Source: Oscillospiraceae bacterium (GTDB lineage: Bacteria > Bacillota > Clostridia > Oscillospirales > Acutalibacteraceae). Taken from it: 33,347 bases of DNA. The notes beneath the pieces are model-generated. The model did no database searches and had not been told where the DNA came from. It saw only the letters and a list, made by a program, of their open reading frames with translations. The stretch covers positions 1 through 33,347 of the forward strand of contig JAISXG010000048.1 in the NCBI GenBank assembly GCA_031270605.1, read 5' to 3'. The position numbers were made by a program, and so were the translations under genes. How positions within the stretch are numbered: position 1 is the first letter of the stretch; each line of letters begins with the position of its first letter. Below are positions 22,853 through 30,427 of the stretch, in pieces.

Positions 22853-25246
22853 TTGGAATTACAGAAAAAGCTATCGTCAGGCATAGAAAAGGCAAAGCTG
22901 TATTGGCATCAGCCGCCGCGCGGCCGCTATATGACCTATAAAGAGATTTTGTCTTATTCCATGGGCGGCATGGGCGTAAAGTTCATCGTCTTCTGTGTGC
23001 AGAACATGATTATATCCGTGAGCAACACGCTGATCGGCAACACCATCGGCATTGCCCCCAAGCCGCTCTATGCGATTTATCTGCTCAGCGTGCTCTCCGG
23101 CTTTCCGCTCACGGCGCTGCGTGCGAGAATGATCGACAACACCAGAAGCATGAAGGGCAAATACCGCCCCTATGTTCTTATAATGGGCATTCCCACTGCA
23201 ATTCTCGGCACGGCTTTTATCTGGATGCCCTATGAAAACATGGGCCTGCTCACAAAATGTGTTGTGGTGCTGCTGTTTAACATCGGCTTTCAGTTCTTTT
23301 ATAATTTCATGAACGACGCGTTTGACAGCCTGCTGTTCTTGCTTTCACCCAACACCATAGAACGCTCGGACGTCTGTTCCATCAAATCTGTTATTGAAAA
23401 TTTTTCACCCTCGGTGGCGAGTATTTTTCTGCCCATCGTGGCTTCGTGGATTACAGGCGACACCAAGCTGTATGACTTGCGGATTTACCGTGTCATTTAC
23501 CCGCCGATGCTGCTCGTGGGGCTTTTGATGGCCGTTTTGGTGCATGTAAACACCAAAGAAAAAATTGTGCAGGCCAAAACACATGTGGTGCAGCTGCGTT
23601 TTCTCGATGCGTTTCGCGCCGTTGCGCGCAACAAATATTTCTGGATTCTTTCCCTTGCCGGCTGGCTGGGTTTCTTAGAGAATTCTTTTGACAGTATTTT
23701 GGGGTGGCTTTACAATTATCAAAAGGTCTGCACCCCGGCGCAATATTCGCTGATTACCGCCATAACGGGCAACGCCTCGTTCTGGCCGAACCTGATCGCT
23801 CCCGGTTTTATTCGAAAATACGGCAAGCGGAAGATTTTGATCTATACCAATTTAATGAGCGTGGTTTTCATTCTTATGATGTATCCGGTCATCGCATATT
23901 CCCGCCCGGCTTCCATGATTTGGCTGTTTACGCTCTGCTTTTTTATCAACAAGCTTGTCACAGCGCTCGGGCATTTGCTGCACCCGAGCATCAACGCAGA
24001 TATCCGCGACTATCAGCAATATATCACAGGCGAGCGCATCGACGGCATGTTTGCCACGATCGGCTTGATCGGCAGCGTAATTACGCTGGCAACCAACTTT
24101 GTGCTGCCCGCAATTTATGAGCGCGCCGGATTAAATGAAAGCGTCGCCATCTCGCTTGGTTACAGCGGTGCAAACGTGTATGATGTGCTTAATAACAGCG
24201 AATATTTCATGCAGATTGCCCTTGTGTTGATCCTTGCTTCGGCTTTGGGAGCGCTGCTCAACGTGATTCCGTTTTTCTTTTTTGATTTAACCGAAACAAA
24301 GCAGCGGGCGATGGTGACGGTGCTGAAAATCCGCGCTTTGTTTGAGGACTACGGCAACAATGCCCTTTCGGACGAAGCGCTGGTGGAAGCGATCGATTTG
24401 ATTGAAGAAGCGAAAGCGCATGTTGAACCAGAGCCGCGCAAGCTCTCAAAAGACGAAATCCGCGCCGCAAAAAAGAGCAAAGACAAACAGGCGGCGAAGC
24501 AGGCAAGGCAGTTATATTATCAATATAAAGAAGAGAATGAAAAAATAGAGATTGCGAAATTCATTATGCGTGAAATCAACCGGTTTGACACCGTTGAAGG
24601 CATGGCAGAAATCGCAGGTGCGCGCCAGCTTGTGGACGCGGGGATTGGCAGCCTCGCAGACGCACAGCTCATAACACTCCGTCAGGCAAAAGCCTTGCCC
24701 AAGCAGAGCGAACAGGAAAAAGAAAGCCGCAAAGCCGCACTTATGCGGGCCCGAAATATCGCGCTGGCGCGCAAAACCATAAAAAATTATTATGAAGACG
24801 GCCTTGTTGAATTTGATATGGGCGTATTCGACAAGCTCTTTGCGGCTGAGGATAAAACAGAAATTGCGTTAAAAAGCACCCTTGACGCTCTTTTGCAGGC
24901 AAAAAACAAAAAAAACCGGCAGGCAAAAAAACAACTCCGCGAAGAGATTACGGTTTTGCGCCAGCAAAAGACAGAAATCAAGCATGAAATCAAAAAAGCG
25001 ATGAAACAGAATTCTATTTATAACCGTGCGGCAAAGCCCTATCTTGACGCCAAAAAGCTATTGATCCAGCAGGAGAATTACCGTCGTTATGAAGACATCG
25101 CGGCGCGTTACGCCGAATCCAAAGAACGCGCGGAAAAGGCCCACGCCGAGAAACAGGCGCAAATACAACAGGAGCGGAAGGATAAGGAGCTTGAGGCCGA
25201 GAGACTGAAAGCTGAAAAAGAGCAGAAGAAAAGAAGCAGGAAATGA
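22853..25246 (+). CDS. MFS/GPH-type sugar transporter with long C-terminal coiled-coil tail
   Basis: About 797 residues if TTG 22853 is used (six bases after GGGGAGA); GTG 22814 would give 810 but lacks a ribosome-binding site. The first ~490 residues form a twelve-helix MFS_2/GPH-type symporter (KEILSYSMGGMGVKFI start, then SGFPLTALRARMIDN). The last ~300 residues are highly charged and helical (KDEIRAAKKSKDKQAAKQ, then QEKESRKAALMRARN), likely a cytoplasmic coiled coil. Typical relatives end soon after the last membrane helix. Its place after GH2 suggests oligosaccharide uptake. The tail could recruit enzymes or dimerise; this is a guess. Confidence 0.88.
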   Translation: MELQKKLSSGIEKAKLYWHQPPRGRYMTYKEILSYSMGGMGVKFIVFCVQNMIISVSNTLIGNTIGIAPKPLYAIYLLSVLSGFPLTALRARMIDNTRSMKGKYRPYVLIMGIPTAILGTAFIWMPYENMGLLTKCVVVLLFNIGFQFFYNFMNDAFDSLLFLLSPNTIERSDVCSIKSVIENFSPSVASIFLPIVASWITGDTKLYDLRIYRVIYPPMLLVGLLMAVLVHVNTKEKIVQAKTHVVQLRFLDAFRAVARNKYFWILSLAGWLGFLENSFDSILGWLYNYQKVCTPAQYSLITAITGNASFWPNLIAPGFIRKYGKRKILIYTNLMSVVFILMMYPVIAYSRPASMIWLFTLCFFINKLVTALGHLLHPSINADIRDYQQYITGERIDGMFATIGLIGSVITLATNFVLPAIYERAGLNESVAISLGYSGANVYDVLNNSEYFMQIALVLILASALGALLNVIPFFFFDLTETKQRAMVTVLKIRALFEDYGNNALSDEALVEAIDLIEEAKAHVEPEPRKLSKDEIRAAKKSKDKQAAKQARQLYYQYKEENEKIEIAKFIMREINRFDTVEGMAEIAGARQLVDAGIGSLADAQLITLRQAKALPKQSEQEKESRKAALMRARNIALARKTIKNYYEDGLVEFDMGVFDKLFAAEDKTEIALKSTLDALLQAKNKKNRQAKKQLREEITVLRQQKTEIKHEIKKAMKQNSIYNRAAKPYLDAKKLLIQQENYRRYEDIAARYAESKERAEKAHAEKQAQIQQERKDKELEAERLKAEKEQKKRSRK

Positions 25247-25250
25247 GCAA

Positions 25251-25281
25251 AAAGGCAGGGATCTCTTGTCCCTGCCTTTTT
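25251..25281 (+). terminator. Intrinsic terminator after transporter
   Basis: Perfect 11-bp stem AAAGGCAGGGA (25251-25261) with TCCCTGCCTTT (25269-25279) followed by T residues. It ends the GH2-transporter transcript. Confidence 0.92.
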
Positions 25282-25298
25282 GTTTGCAATTTATTAAG

Positions 25299-25799
25299 TT
25301 ATTTTGAAAGCGGGCGAATGGTTCCACAGGCTATTTTTTCGCCCGAGTTTCCTGAGGGCTGTGTTGTGAAATCGTCCGGTGAGCCGTGAATGATGACCGC
25401 GCGCCCGCACACCTGCGCAACGGTGAAGCGATTTGTCAGCACACTCATGAGCGCACAGCCCTTGTTGCCAAACAGCGGGGGCAGGTCGCCCGCATGGCGC
25501 GGGTGTTCACAGTCCGCAGGGTTAAAGTGCATGCCCGCATTGGCAAACGCATCCTCTGCGTTGCCTGTGCACGACATTCCGCTATGAATATGAAACCCAA
25601 ACACACTCCAGCCGCAGGGCCCGTTTTCACAGGGCAGCCCCATCACGCTGGCGGCCACCACCACGCCGCCGCTTGTTTGATAAAAATTCACTGTTCCGCT
25701 TATGTTTTGATACTTTGGGCTGCCGCACAGCAATGCCTGCGCATCCGGTCTTTTTGTGAGCAGGCAGCCCAGCTCCCTGATTTGTGGCGATGTGTTCAT
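25299..25799 (-). CDS. sodC: Cu/Zn superoxide dismutase family protein
   Basis: 166 residues from ATG 25799, preceded by AGGAGGTGG; an upstream in-frame ATG at 25859 lies in the promoter hairpin and is unlikely. SodC dismutates superoxide. Candidate copper ligands are the two His of FHIHS, the His of MHFNP and the His of IIHGSPDDF. Zinc ligands are the His of MHFNP, EHPRH and the Asp of AGDLP. The zinc loop is short (EHPRHAGD). At the catalytic Arg position (usually GxRxACG) there is Lys (GEKIACG). No signal peptide, unusual because most bacterial SodC proteins are periplasmic; in this Firmicute it may be cytosolic. Confidence 0.9.
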   Translation of the reverse strand: MNTSPQIRELGCLLTKRPDAQALLCGSPKYQNISGTVNFYQTSGGVVVAASVMGLPCENGPCGWSVFGFHIHSGMSCTGNAEDAFANAGMHFNPADCEHPRHAGDLPPLFGNKGCALMSVLTNRFTVAQVCGRAVIIHGSPDDFTTQPSGNSGEKIACGTIRPLSK

Positions 25800-25817
25800 C
25801 TGACCACCTCCTGATTG

Positions 25818-25846
25818 AGTATATGCAAAAAAGTGAAGCATAACAA
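25818..25846 (-). promoter_or_regulatory. sodC promoter
   Basis: Minus strand TTGTTA (25846-25841), 17-base spacer, TATACT (25823-25818). The -35 lies within the arm of the strong hairpin at 25842-25880. Confidence 0.7.
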
Positions 25847-25880
25847 CCGCCGCGCCCATGAAAGCGGCGCGGCGGTTGTT
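25842..25880 (+). terminator. Strong GC hairpin with T-run on plus strand
   Basis: A perfect 15-bp stem pairs 25842-25856 with 25866-25880, followed on the plus strand by TTTTATTTTT. As a plus-strand terminator it has no upstream plus-strand gene closer than the already-terminated transporter. On the minus strand it lies after zntA and could end that transcript, though the T-run is weak there. Confidence 0.6.
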
Positions 25881-26009
25881 TTTTATTTTTGCCTATATTT
25901 GTAATGTGGATTGTGGTATACTATAATTGATTGACATGAAAATGCATTTTGCGTTGTTTTTCATTTTGCCGCGTTGTCTGCCTCGACAAAAGAAAAGGTC
26001 TTCAGCGCA

Positions 26010-27881
26010 TCATTTTATATTTTTTACATTCAGCATGCGAATCGCGTTGAGTATCGCCAGCACGGCCACGCCCACATCCGCAAAAACCGCCGCCCACATG
26101 TTTGCGATGCTCGCGGCGCCGAGAATCAGCACTATGCCCTTGATCGCCAACGAAAAAACGATATTCTGCTTCACAATGCGCAGGGTCTTTTTTGAGATTT
26201 TTTTGGCAACGGCAATCTTTGAAGGCTCGTCGTTCATGATCACGATATCCGCGGCTTCGATCGCGGCGTCGGAACCGAGCGCGCCCATGGCAATGCCGAT
26301 GTCCGCCCGGGCAAGCACCGGCGCGTCGTTGATGCCGTCGCCCACAAAAGCGAGCTTGCCTTTGGGGGATTTGCTTTCAAAGAGCGCTTCAACCTGCCAC
26401 ACCTTGTCGCCCGGCAGCAATTCGGTATAGACTTTATCAATCCCAAGCTGCGCGGCAACGGCTTCACCGATTTTCTTTGTGTCGCCCGTGAGCATAACGG
26501 TTTGTTTCACATCTGCGGCCTTGAGGTCGCGGATCGCGTGGGCGGCGTCCTCTTTCACTTCATCCGCAATCACGAAATAGCCCCTGTATTCGCCGTTTAC
26601 GGCAACATGCACGATAGTTCCGATCACGCCATCGGGTTCTTCGGGCGCGATCTCAAGCTTTTGCATGAGCTTTGCGTTGCCCGCCGCCACACGCGCCCCG
26701 TCGACCTCGGCCAGCACGCCGTGGCCGGAGATCTCTTCAACGCCCTCAATGCGTGCGGCGTCGATCTCCTTGCCATAGGCCTTGCGCAAAGAAAGCGAAA
26801 TCGGGTGGTTTGAATAGCTCTCCGCATAAGCGGTCTTTTCAAGAAGCTCCGCCTCCGATATTCCCTTCGGCACAATTTTCTGCACCTTAAAAATGCCCTT
26901 TGTCAGCGTGCCCGTCTTGTCAAAAACCACGATCTCGGCCTGTGCAAGCGCCTCAAGATAATTGCTGCCTTTGACAAGGATGCCGCTTTTTGACGCGCCG
27001 CCGATGCCGCCGAAAAAGCTCAGCGGAATCGAAATCACCAGCGCGCAGGGGCAGGAGATGACCAAAAGCACCAACGCACGGTAGATCCAGTCGCTGAATG
27101 TGGCCCCGGGCAGCACCAATGGGGGGATGACGGCAAGCAATGCCGCGGCGATCACGACGAACGGTGTATAATACCGTGCGAACTTTGTGATAAAGTTTTC
27201 AGACTGCGACTTTTTCGTGCTCGCGTTTTCAACCAGATCCAAAATTTTGCTGACGGTGGATTCGCCGAATTCTCTTGTTACGCGTGCGGTCAAAAGGCCG
27301 TTTATGTTGATGGAGCCGCTGAGAAGCGTGTCCCCCTCAAACACCTCGCGGGGCAGAGATTCGCCCGTCAGAGCGGATGTGTCAACAGAAGATGCCCCCG
27401 AAACAACAATGCAGTCAAGGGGTACCTTTTCGCCCGCTTTGATGACAATCGTGTCGTCAACCCGCACGTCATAGGGGTCAAGCTTTTCAAGCGTGTCGCC
27501 CCGCTGCACATTTGCGTAGTCGGGGCGGATATCCATCAGGCTTGTGATCGATCTGCGGGATTTGTCAACCGCATAGCTCTGAAACAGCTCGCCGACCTGA
27601 TAAAACAGCATTACGGCGACGCCCTCGGCATATTCGCTGATGATAAAAGCGCCTACCGTCGCGATGCTCATGAGAAAGTTTTCGTCAAACACCTGACCTC
27701 GCAGGATGTTGCGCACCGCGCCCCGCAACACATCGCCGCCGATAATTAAAAACGCAACAAGAAAAATCCCGAGCGAAACCAGATTGTTGTCCGTTTTAAA
27801 AAGAACCGCAAAAATGTATATGGCCGCGCCGGCAAGGATCCTCAGCAGGTGCTTCTGGTTTTTGTTTAGTTTCACAGTCAT
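26010..27881 (-). CDS. zntA: Zn/Cd/Pb-type P1B ATPase
   Basis: About 623 residues from ATG 27881, preceded by AGGAAGG; an upstream in-frame ATG (27968) gives a poor extension. Motifs: TGESLPRE, the metal-transport CPC in ISCPCALVISIPLS, DKTGTLT, SNHPI, and GDGINDAPVL. The CPCALVISIP form is the ZntA/CadA type, distinct from the CPCALVLATP ATPase at 8234. The N-terminal heavy-metal domain is absent here but is encoded as a separate small gene just upstream (27994-28215), so the usual fused HMA domain appears to be split off. Divergent to an ArsR/CadC-like repressor with operators between. Confidence 0.93.
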   Translation of the reverse strand: MTVKLNKNQKHLLRILAGAAIYIFAVLFKTDNNLVSLGIFLVAFLIIGGDVLRGAVRNILRGQVFDENFLMSIATVGAFIISEYAEGVAVMLFYQVGELFQSYAVDKSRRSITSLMDIRPDYANVQRGDTLEKLDPYDVRVDDTIVIKAGEKVPLDCIVVSGASSVDTSALTGESLPREVFEGDTLLSGSININGLLTARVTREFGESTVSKILDLVENASTKKSQSENFITKFARYYTPFVVIAAALLAVIPPLVLPGATFSDWIYRALVLLVISCPCALVISIPLSFFGGIGGASKSGILVKGSNYLEALAQAEIVVFDKTGTLTKGIFKVQKIVPKGISEAELLEKTAYAESYSNHPISLSLRKAYGKEIDAARIEGVEEISGHGVLAEVDGARVAAGNAKLMQKLEIAPEEPDGVIGTIVHVAVNGEYRGYFVIADEVKEDAAHAIRDLKAADVKQTVMLTGDTKKIGEAVAAQLGIDKVYTELLPGDKVWQVEALFESKSPKGKLAFVGDGINDAPVLARADIGIAMGALGSDAAIEAADIVIMNDEPSKIAVAKKISKKTLRIVKQNIVFSLAIKGIVLILGAASIANMWAAVFADVGVAVLAILNAIRMLNVKNIK

Positions 27882-27993
27882 ATTCCTTCCTTTCGCAGAA
27901 TCCGGGAATTCGTGACATTCTCGACCCTGTCGAAATTCACTTTGTAACGTTTGGCGAAAAAGGCACAACTCCCCGTGAACGATACCTCTCAGG

Positions 27994-28215
27994 CTAAGCT
28001 CTTTTTATAATGATATCAGGATCCACTTTTTTAACGATTTTTTTCATTTTGCTGATAATATCTTCAACATTTGCGTCGTCCCCTTCAATTACCAGCCTTG
28101 CCGTCATAAAATTTAACTGTGCGGCGGAAACACCCGCGATCGCCCGCACGCCGGTTTCTATTTTGGACGCGCAGACCGCGCAATCCAGACCTTCGAGTCT
28201 AAATGCTCTTTTCAT
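27994..28215 (-). CDS. Heavy-metal-associated (HMA) domain protein
   Basis: 73 residues from ATG 28215, with AGGAG about 8-10 bases upstream; an in-frame ATG at 28284 would overlap an operator and is not favoured. Ferredoxin-like HMA fold with the metal motif GLDCAVCASKIE (Cys-x-x-Cys). It starts the minus-strand operon and is followed after 112 bases by the ZntA-like ATPase, so it probably delivers or buffers metal for that pump. Confidence 0.88.
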   Translation of the reverse strand: MKRAFRLEGLDCAVCASKIETGVRAIAGVSAAQLNFMTARLVIEGDDANVEDIISKMKKIVKKVDPDIIIKRA

Positions 28216-28268
28216 AATAAATGCTCCTGTTCTATTGATTTTTTTACTGAAATTGGCTATAATTTCAA

Positions 28269-28325
28269 TTGAGCAACTGCTCAACTGTCAATAATATTAT
28301 AGTTGAGTACATGCTCAATTGTCAA
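28269..28325 (-). promoter_or_regulatory. zntA/HMA promoter with two ArsR-type operators
   Basis: On the minus strand TTGACA (28325-28320), 18-base spacer, TATAAT (28301-28296). Two dyads of the ArsR/CadC kind are present: TTGAGTACATGCTCAA (28303-28318) fills the spacer, and TTGAGCAACTGCTCAA (28269-28284) lies downstream, near the start of transcription. They are 34 bases apart, suggesting cooperative repression by the divergent repressor. Confidence 0.88.
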
Positions 28326-28424
28326 GGGTTTTATGAAAAAAAATTATATTTCGTATAAATCAAAAACTATTATCCAAAACACCTTGTCTAACCAACATAT
28401 GCAGAAAGAAAAGGAGATGTGTTT

Positions 28425-28796
28425 ATGAAAAACAATGAACTCTTCTGCGACTGTGATGTTATCCACGCTGATTTGGTGGAAAACGTCAAAAAAAACATGC
28501 CCGAAGAGGGGGAGCTTTATGATTTGTCAGATTTTTTCAAAGTTCTGGGTGACAGTACGCGCGCAAAAATTATGTGGGCTCTTGATGAGAGTGAAATGTG
28601 CGTGTGTGATCTTGCCGTGCTTTTGAACATGACAAAATCCGCTATTTCGCACCAGCTGCGGGCATTGCGCGAGGCGAATCTTGTCAAAAACCGCCGCGAA
28701 GGCAAAAATGTTTTTTATGCGCTCGCAGACGAGCATGTCAGGCTGATTTTTGAAATGGGTCTTGAGCATATCCGCGAAAAACAAGACGAGCTGTGA
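28425..28796 (+). CDS. ArsR/SmtB-family metal repressor, CadC-like
   Basis: 123 residues from ATG 28425 (AAGGAG eight bases upstream). Winged-helix domain with FKVLGDSTRAKIMWAL, then the recognition region LNMTKSAISHQLRALREANLV and wing RREGKNVFYAL. CadC-type metal-sensing Cys are visible: N-terminal CDCDVIH and CVCDLA in the alpha-3 helix, matching Cd/Pb/Zn sensors. A C-terminal His-containing helix (DEHVRLIFEMGLEHIRE) could form the second site. Divergent from HMA-zntA with two operators between, so it probably represses that efflux operon and itself. Confidence 0.92.
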   Translation: MKNNELFCDCDVIHADLVENVKKNMPEEGELYDLSDFFKVLGDSTRAKIMWALDESEMCVCDLAVLLNMTKSAISHQLRALREANLVKNRREGKNVFYALADEHVRLIFEMGLEHIREKQDEL

Positions 28797-28972
28797 GAAT
28801 GTTTCTTTTCTCTTTCTGCGATTCTCCCAAGACCGGCACAAAAAGATGGATATTTGCAACAATTAAGATTTTTTGTTTTTATATTATTCATATATGTTTT
28901 ATATATTTTTGTTATGTTGTTTGTATCGTACTCTTTTTTAAACTATGAAGTTATGAATGCGAGGGAATTGAC

Positions 28973-30310
28973 ATGGAGAATCGGTTAAAAACCATAAAAT
29001 TGCACATCGGCGGCATGACTTGCGTGAACTGCCAAAACAAAATTCAAAAGAAACTGCGCGGCACGCGCGGTATTCAAAAAGCGGAGGTAGACTATGCCCG
29101 CGGGTCCGCCACTCTCACTTATGATCCGGCGGCCCTCTCGCTTGAGGATATTTCCGGAATCATTGAAAAATTGGGCTATGAGGCAAGCGCCGGGCGCACC
29201 CCTGCCTCAGGTGCGATGCGCACTGCGGGTTTTTTGGTGATCATCGTGGCGCTTTATATGGTTATTGAGCATTTCGGGCTGCTGAACCTGCTTGTGCCGA
29301 ACCAGTTGGCGGAAAGCGGCATGGGTTACGGCATGCTGTTCGTCATCGGCCTTTTGACCTCGGTGCACTGCGTCGCCATGTGCGGCGGCATCAATCTCTC
29401 ACAAAGCATTGCGAAGACCGAAAAGAAAGAGCCGGACGCAAAAAAGAACGCGGCGCTTCGGCCCGCATTCTTCTATAACCTCGGGCGTGTAATCTCCTAC
29501 ACCGCCGTGGGTTTTATCGTGGGTGCGCTTGGGTCGGCCGTCACCTTTTCAAACACCGCCCAGGGTGTCCTGAAGCTGGTCGCGGGTATTTTTATGGTGA
29601 TTATGGGCGTGAATATGCTAGGTATTTTTCCGTGGCTCAGAAAGCTGAACCTGAGAATGCCGAAAGCGTTTGCTTCAAAAATCAATACAGGGAAAGCCGC
29701 AAGCAGAAGTCCGCTGATCGTGGGGCTTTTGAACGGATTGATGCCCTGCGGGCCGCTGCAGGCAATGCAGATCTATGCGCTTTCGACGGGCAGCGCCTTT
29801 GCGGGCGCCCTGTCTATGCTTTTGTTCAGCCTCGGCACCGTGCCCCTCATGTTCGGGCTGGGGGCGCTGAGCTCTTTCATGAGCAAAAAGTTCACAAAAA
29901 AAGTGATGGCGGCGGGCGCGGTGCTTGTTGTGGTCCTCGGTCTCACGATGCTGACGCAGGGCTGGAGTCTGAGCGGGATGAAGGTGTTTTCGCCGCCGGA
30001 TGTTTCTGAAACCACGCAAGCTGAAACCAAAGCGCCGGCTGCAAACGGCGTTCAGGTGATTGAAAGCACGCTGTCGTCAAACCGCTATCCTGCCATCACC
30101 GTGCAGGCAGGTGTGCCTGTGAAATGGATCATCAACGCGCCCAGCGGCAGCATCAACGGCTGCAACAACAATATGATTATTAATGAATACAATATTACGC
30201 ACACCTTTACGCCGGGTGAGAATGTCATTGAGTTCACGCCGAGCCGCACGGGCACCTTCCGCTACAGCTGCTGGATGGGTATGATCCGCAGTACAATCAC
30301 TGTCAAGTGA
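28973..30310 (+). CDS. HMA - DsbD/UreH-like membrane - cupredoxin fusion protein
   Basis: 445 residues with three parts. First an HMA domain (GGMTCVNCQNKI, residues about 13-24). Then a six-helix membrane core of the DsbD/UreH-like/TauE-related kind, with the conserved pairs SVHCVAMCGGINLS and GLMPCGPLQAMQ. Finally a cupredoxin-like domain (about 355-445) with candidate copper ligands in INGCNNNM and the Cys, Met of YSCWMGM. The AGGGAATTG ribosome-binding region is just upstream. Such fusions probably handle copper or heme-type metal across the membrane; the exact reaction is not established. It lies in a cluster with metal-efflux genes and may be regulated with them. Confidence 0.85.
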   Translation: MENRLKTIKLHIGGMTCVNCQNKIQKKLRGTRGIQKAEVDYARGSATLTYDPAALSLEDISGIIEKLGYEASAGRTPASGAMRTAGFLVIIVALYMVIEHFGLLNLLVPNQLAESGMGYGMLFVIGLLTSVHCVAMCGGINLSQSIAKTEKKEPDAKKNAALRPAFFYNLGRVISYTAVGFIVGALGSAVTFSNTAQGVLKLVAGIFMVIMGVNMLGIFPWLRKLNLRMPKAFASKINTGKAASRSPLIVGLLNGLMPCGPLQAMQIYALSTGSAFAGALSMLLFSLGTVPLMFGLGALSSFMSKKFTKKVMAAGAVLVVVLGLTMLTQGWSLSGMKVFSPPDVSETTQAETKAPAANGVQVIESTLSSNRYPAITVQAGVPVKWIINAPSGSINGCNNNMIINEYNITHTFTPGENVIEFTPSRTGTFRYSCWMGMIRSTITVK

Positions 30311-30344
30311 CGCACAACAGGCGAATTGCAGATATTTGAACGTG

Positions 30345-30373
30345 TTGACACCGCGGACGCTATAGGGTAAAAT
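30345..30373 (+). promoter_or_regulatory. Promoter for YgiQ-type gene
   Basis: Perfect TTGACA (30345-30350), 17-base spacer, TAAAAT (30368-30373), 54 bases before the gene. Confidence 0.8.
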
Positions 30374-30427
30374 ATAAGCATGAAGATAATAAAACAGTTT
30401 CGCACAACGCAAGGATAGGATTCATTG

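Noticed and set aside
27882-27993. Riboswitch between the HMA gene and zntA
   Set aside because: A GCCTGAGAGG string recalls riboswitch motifs, but no supporting conserved core or expression platform is visible.
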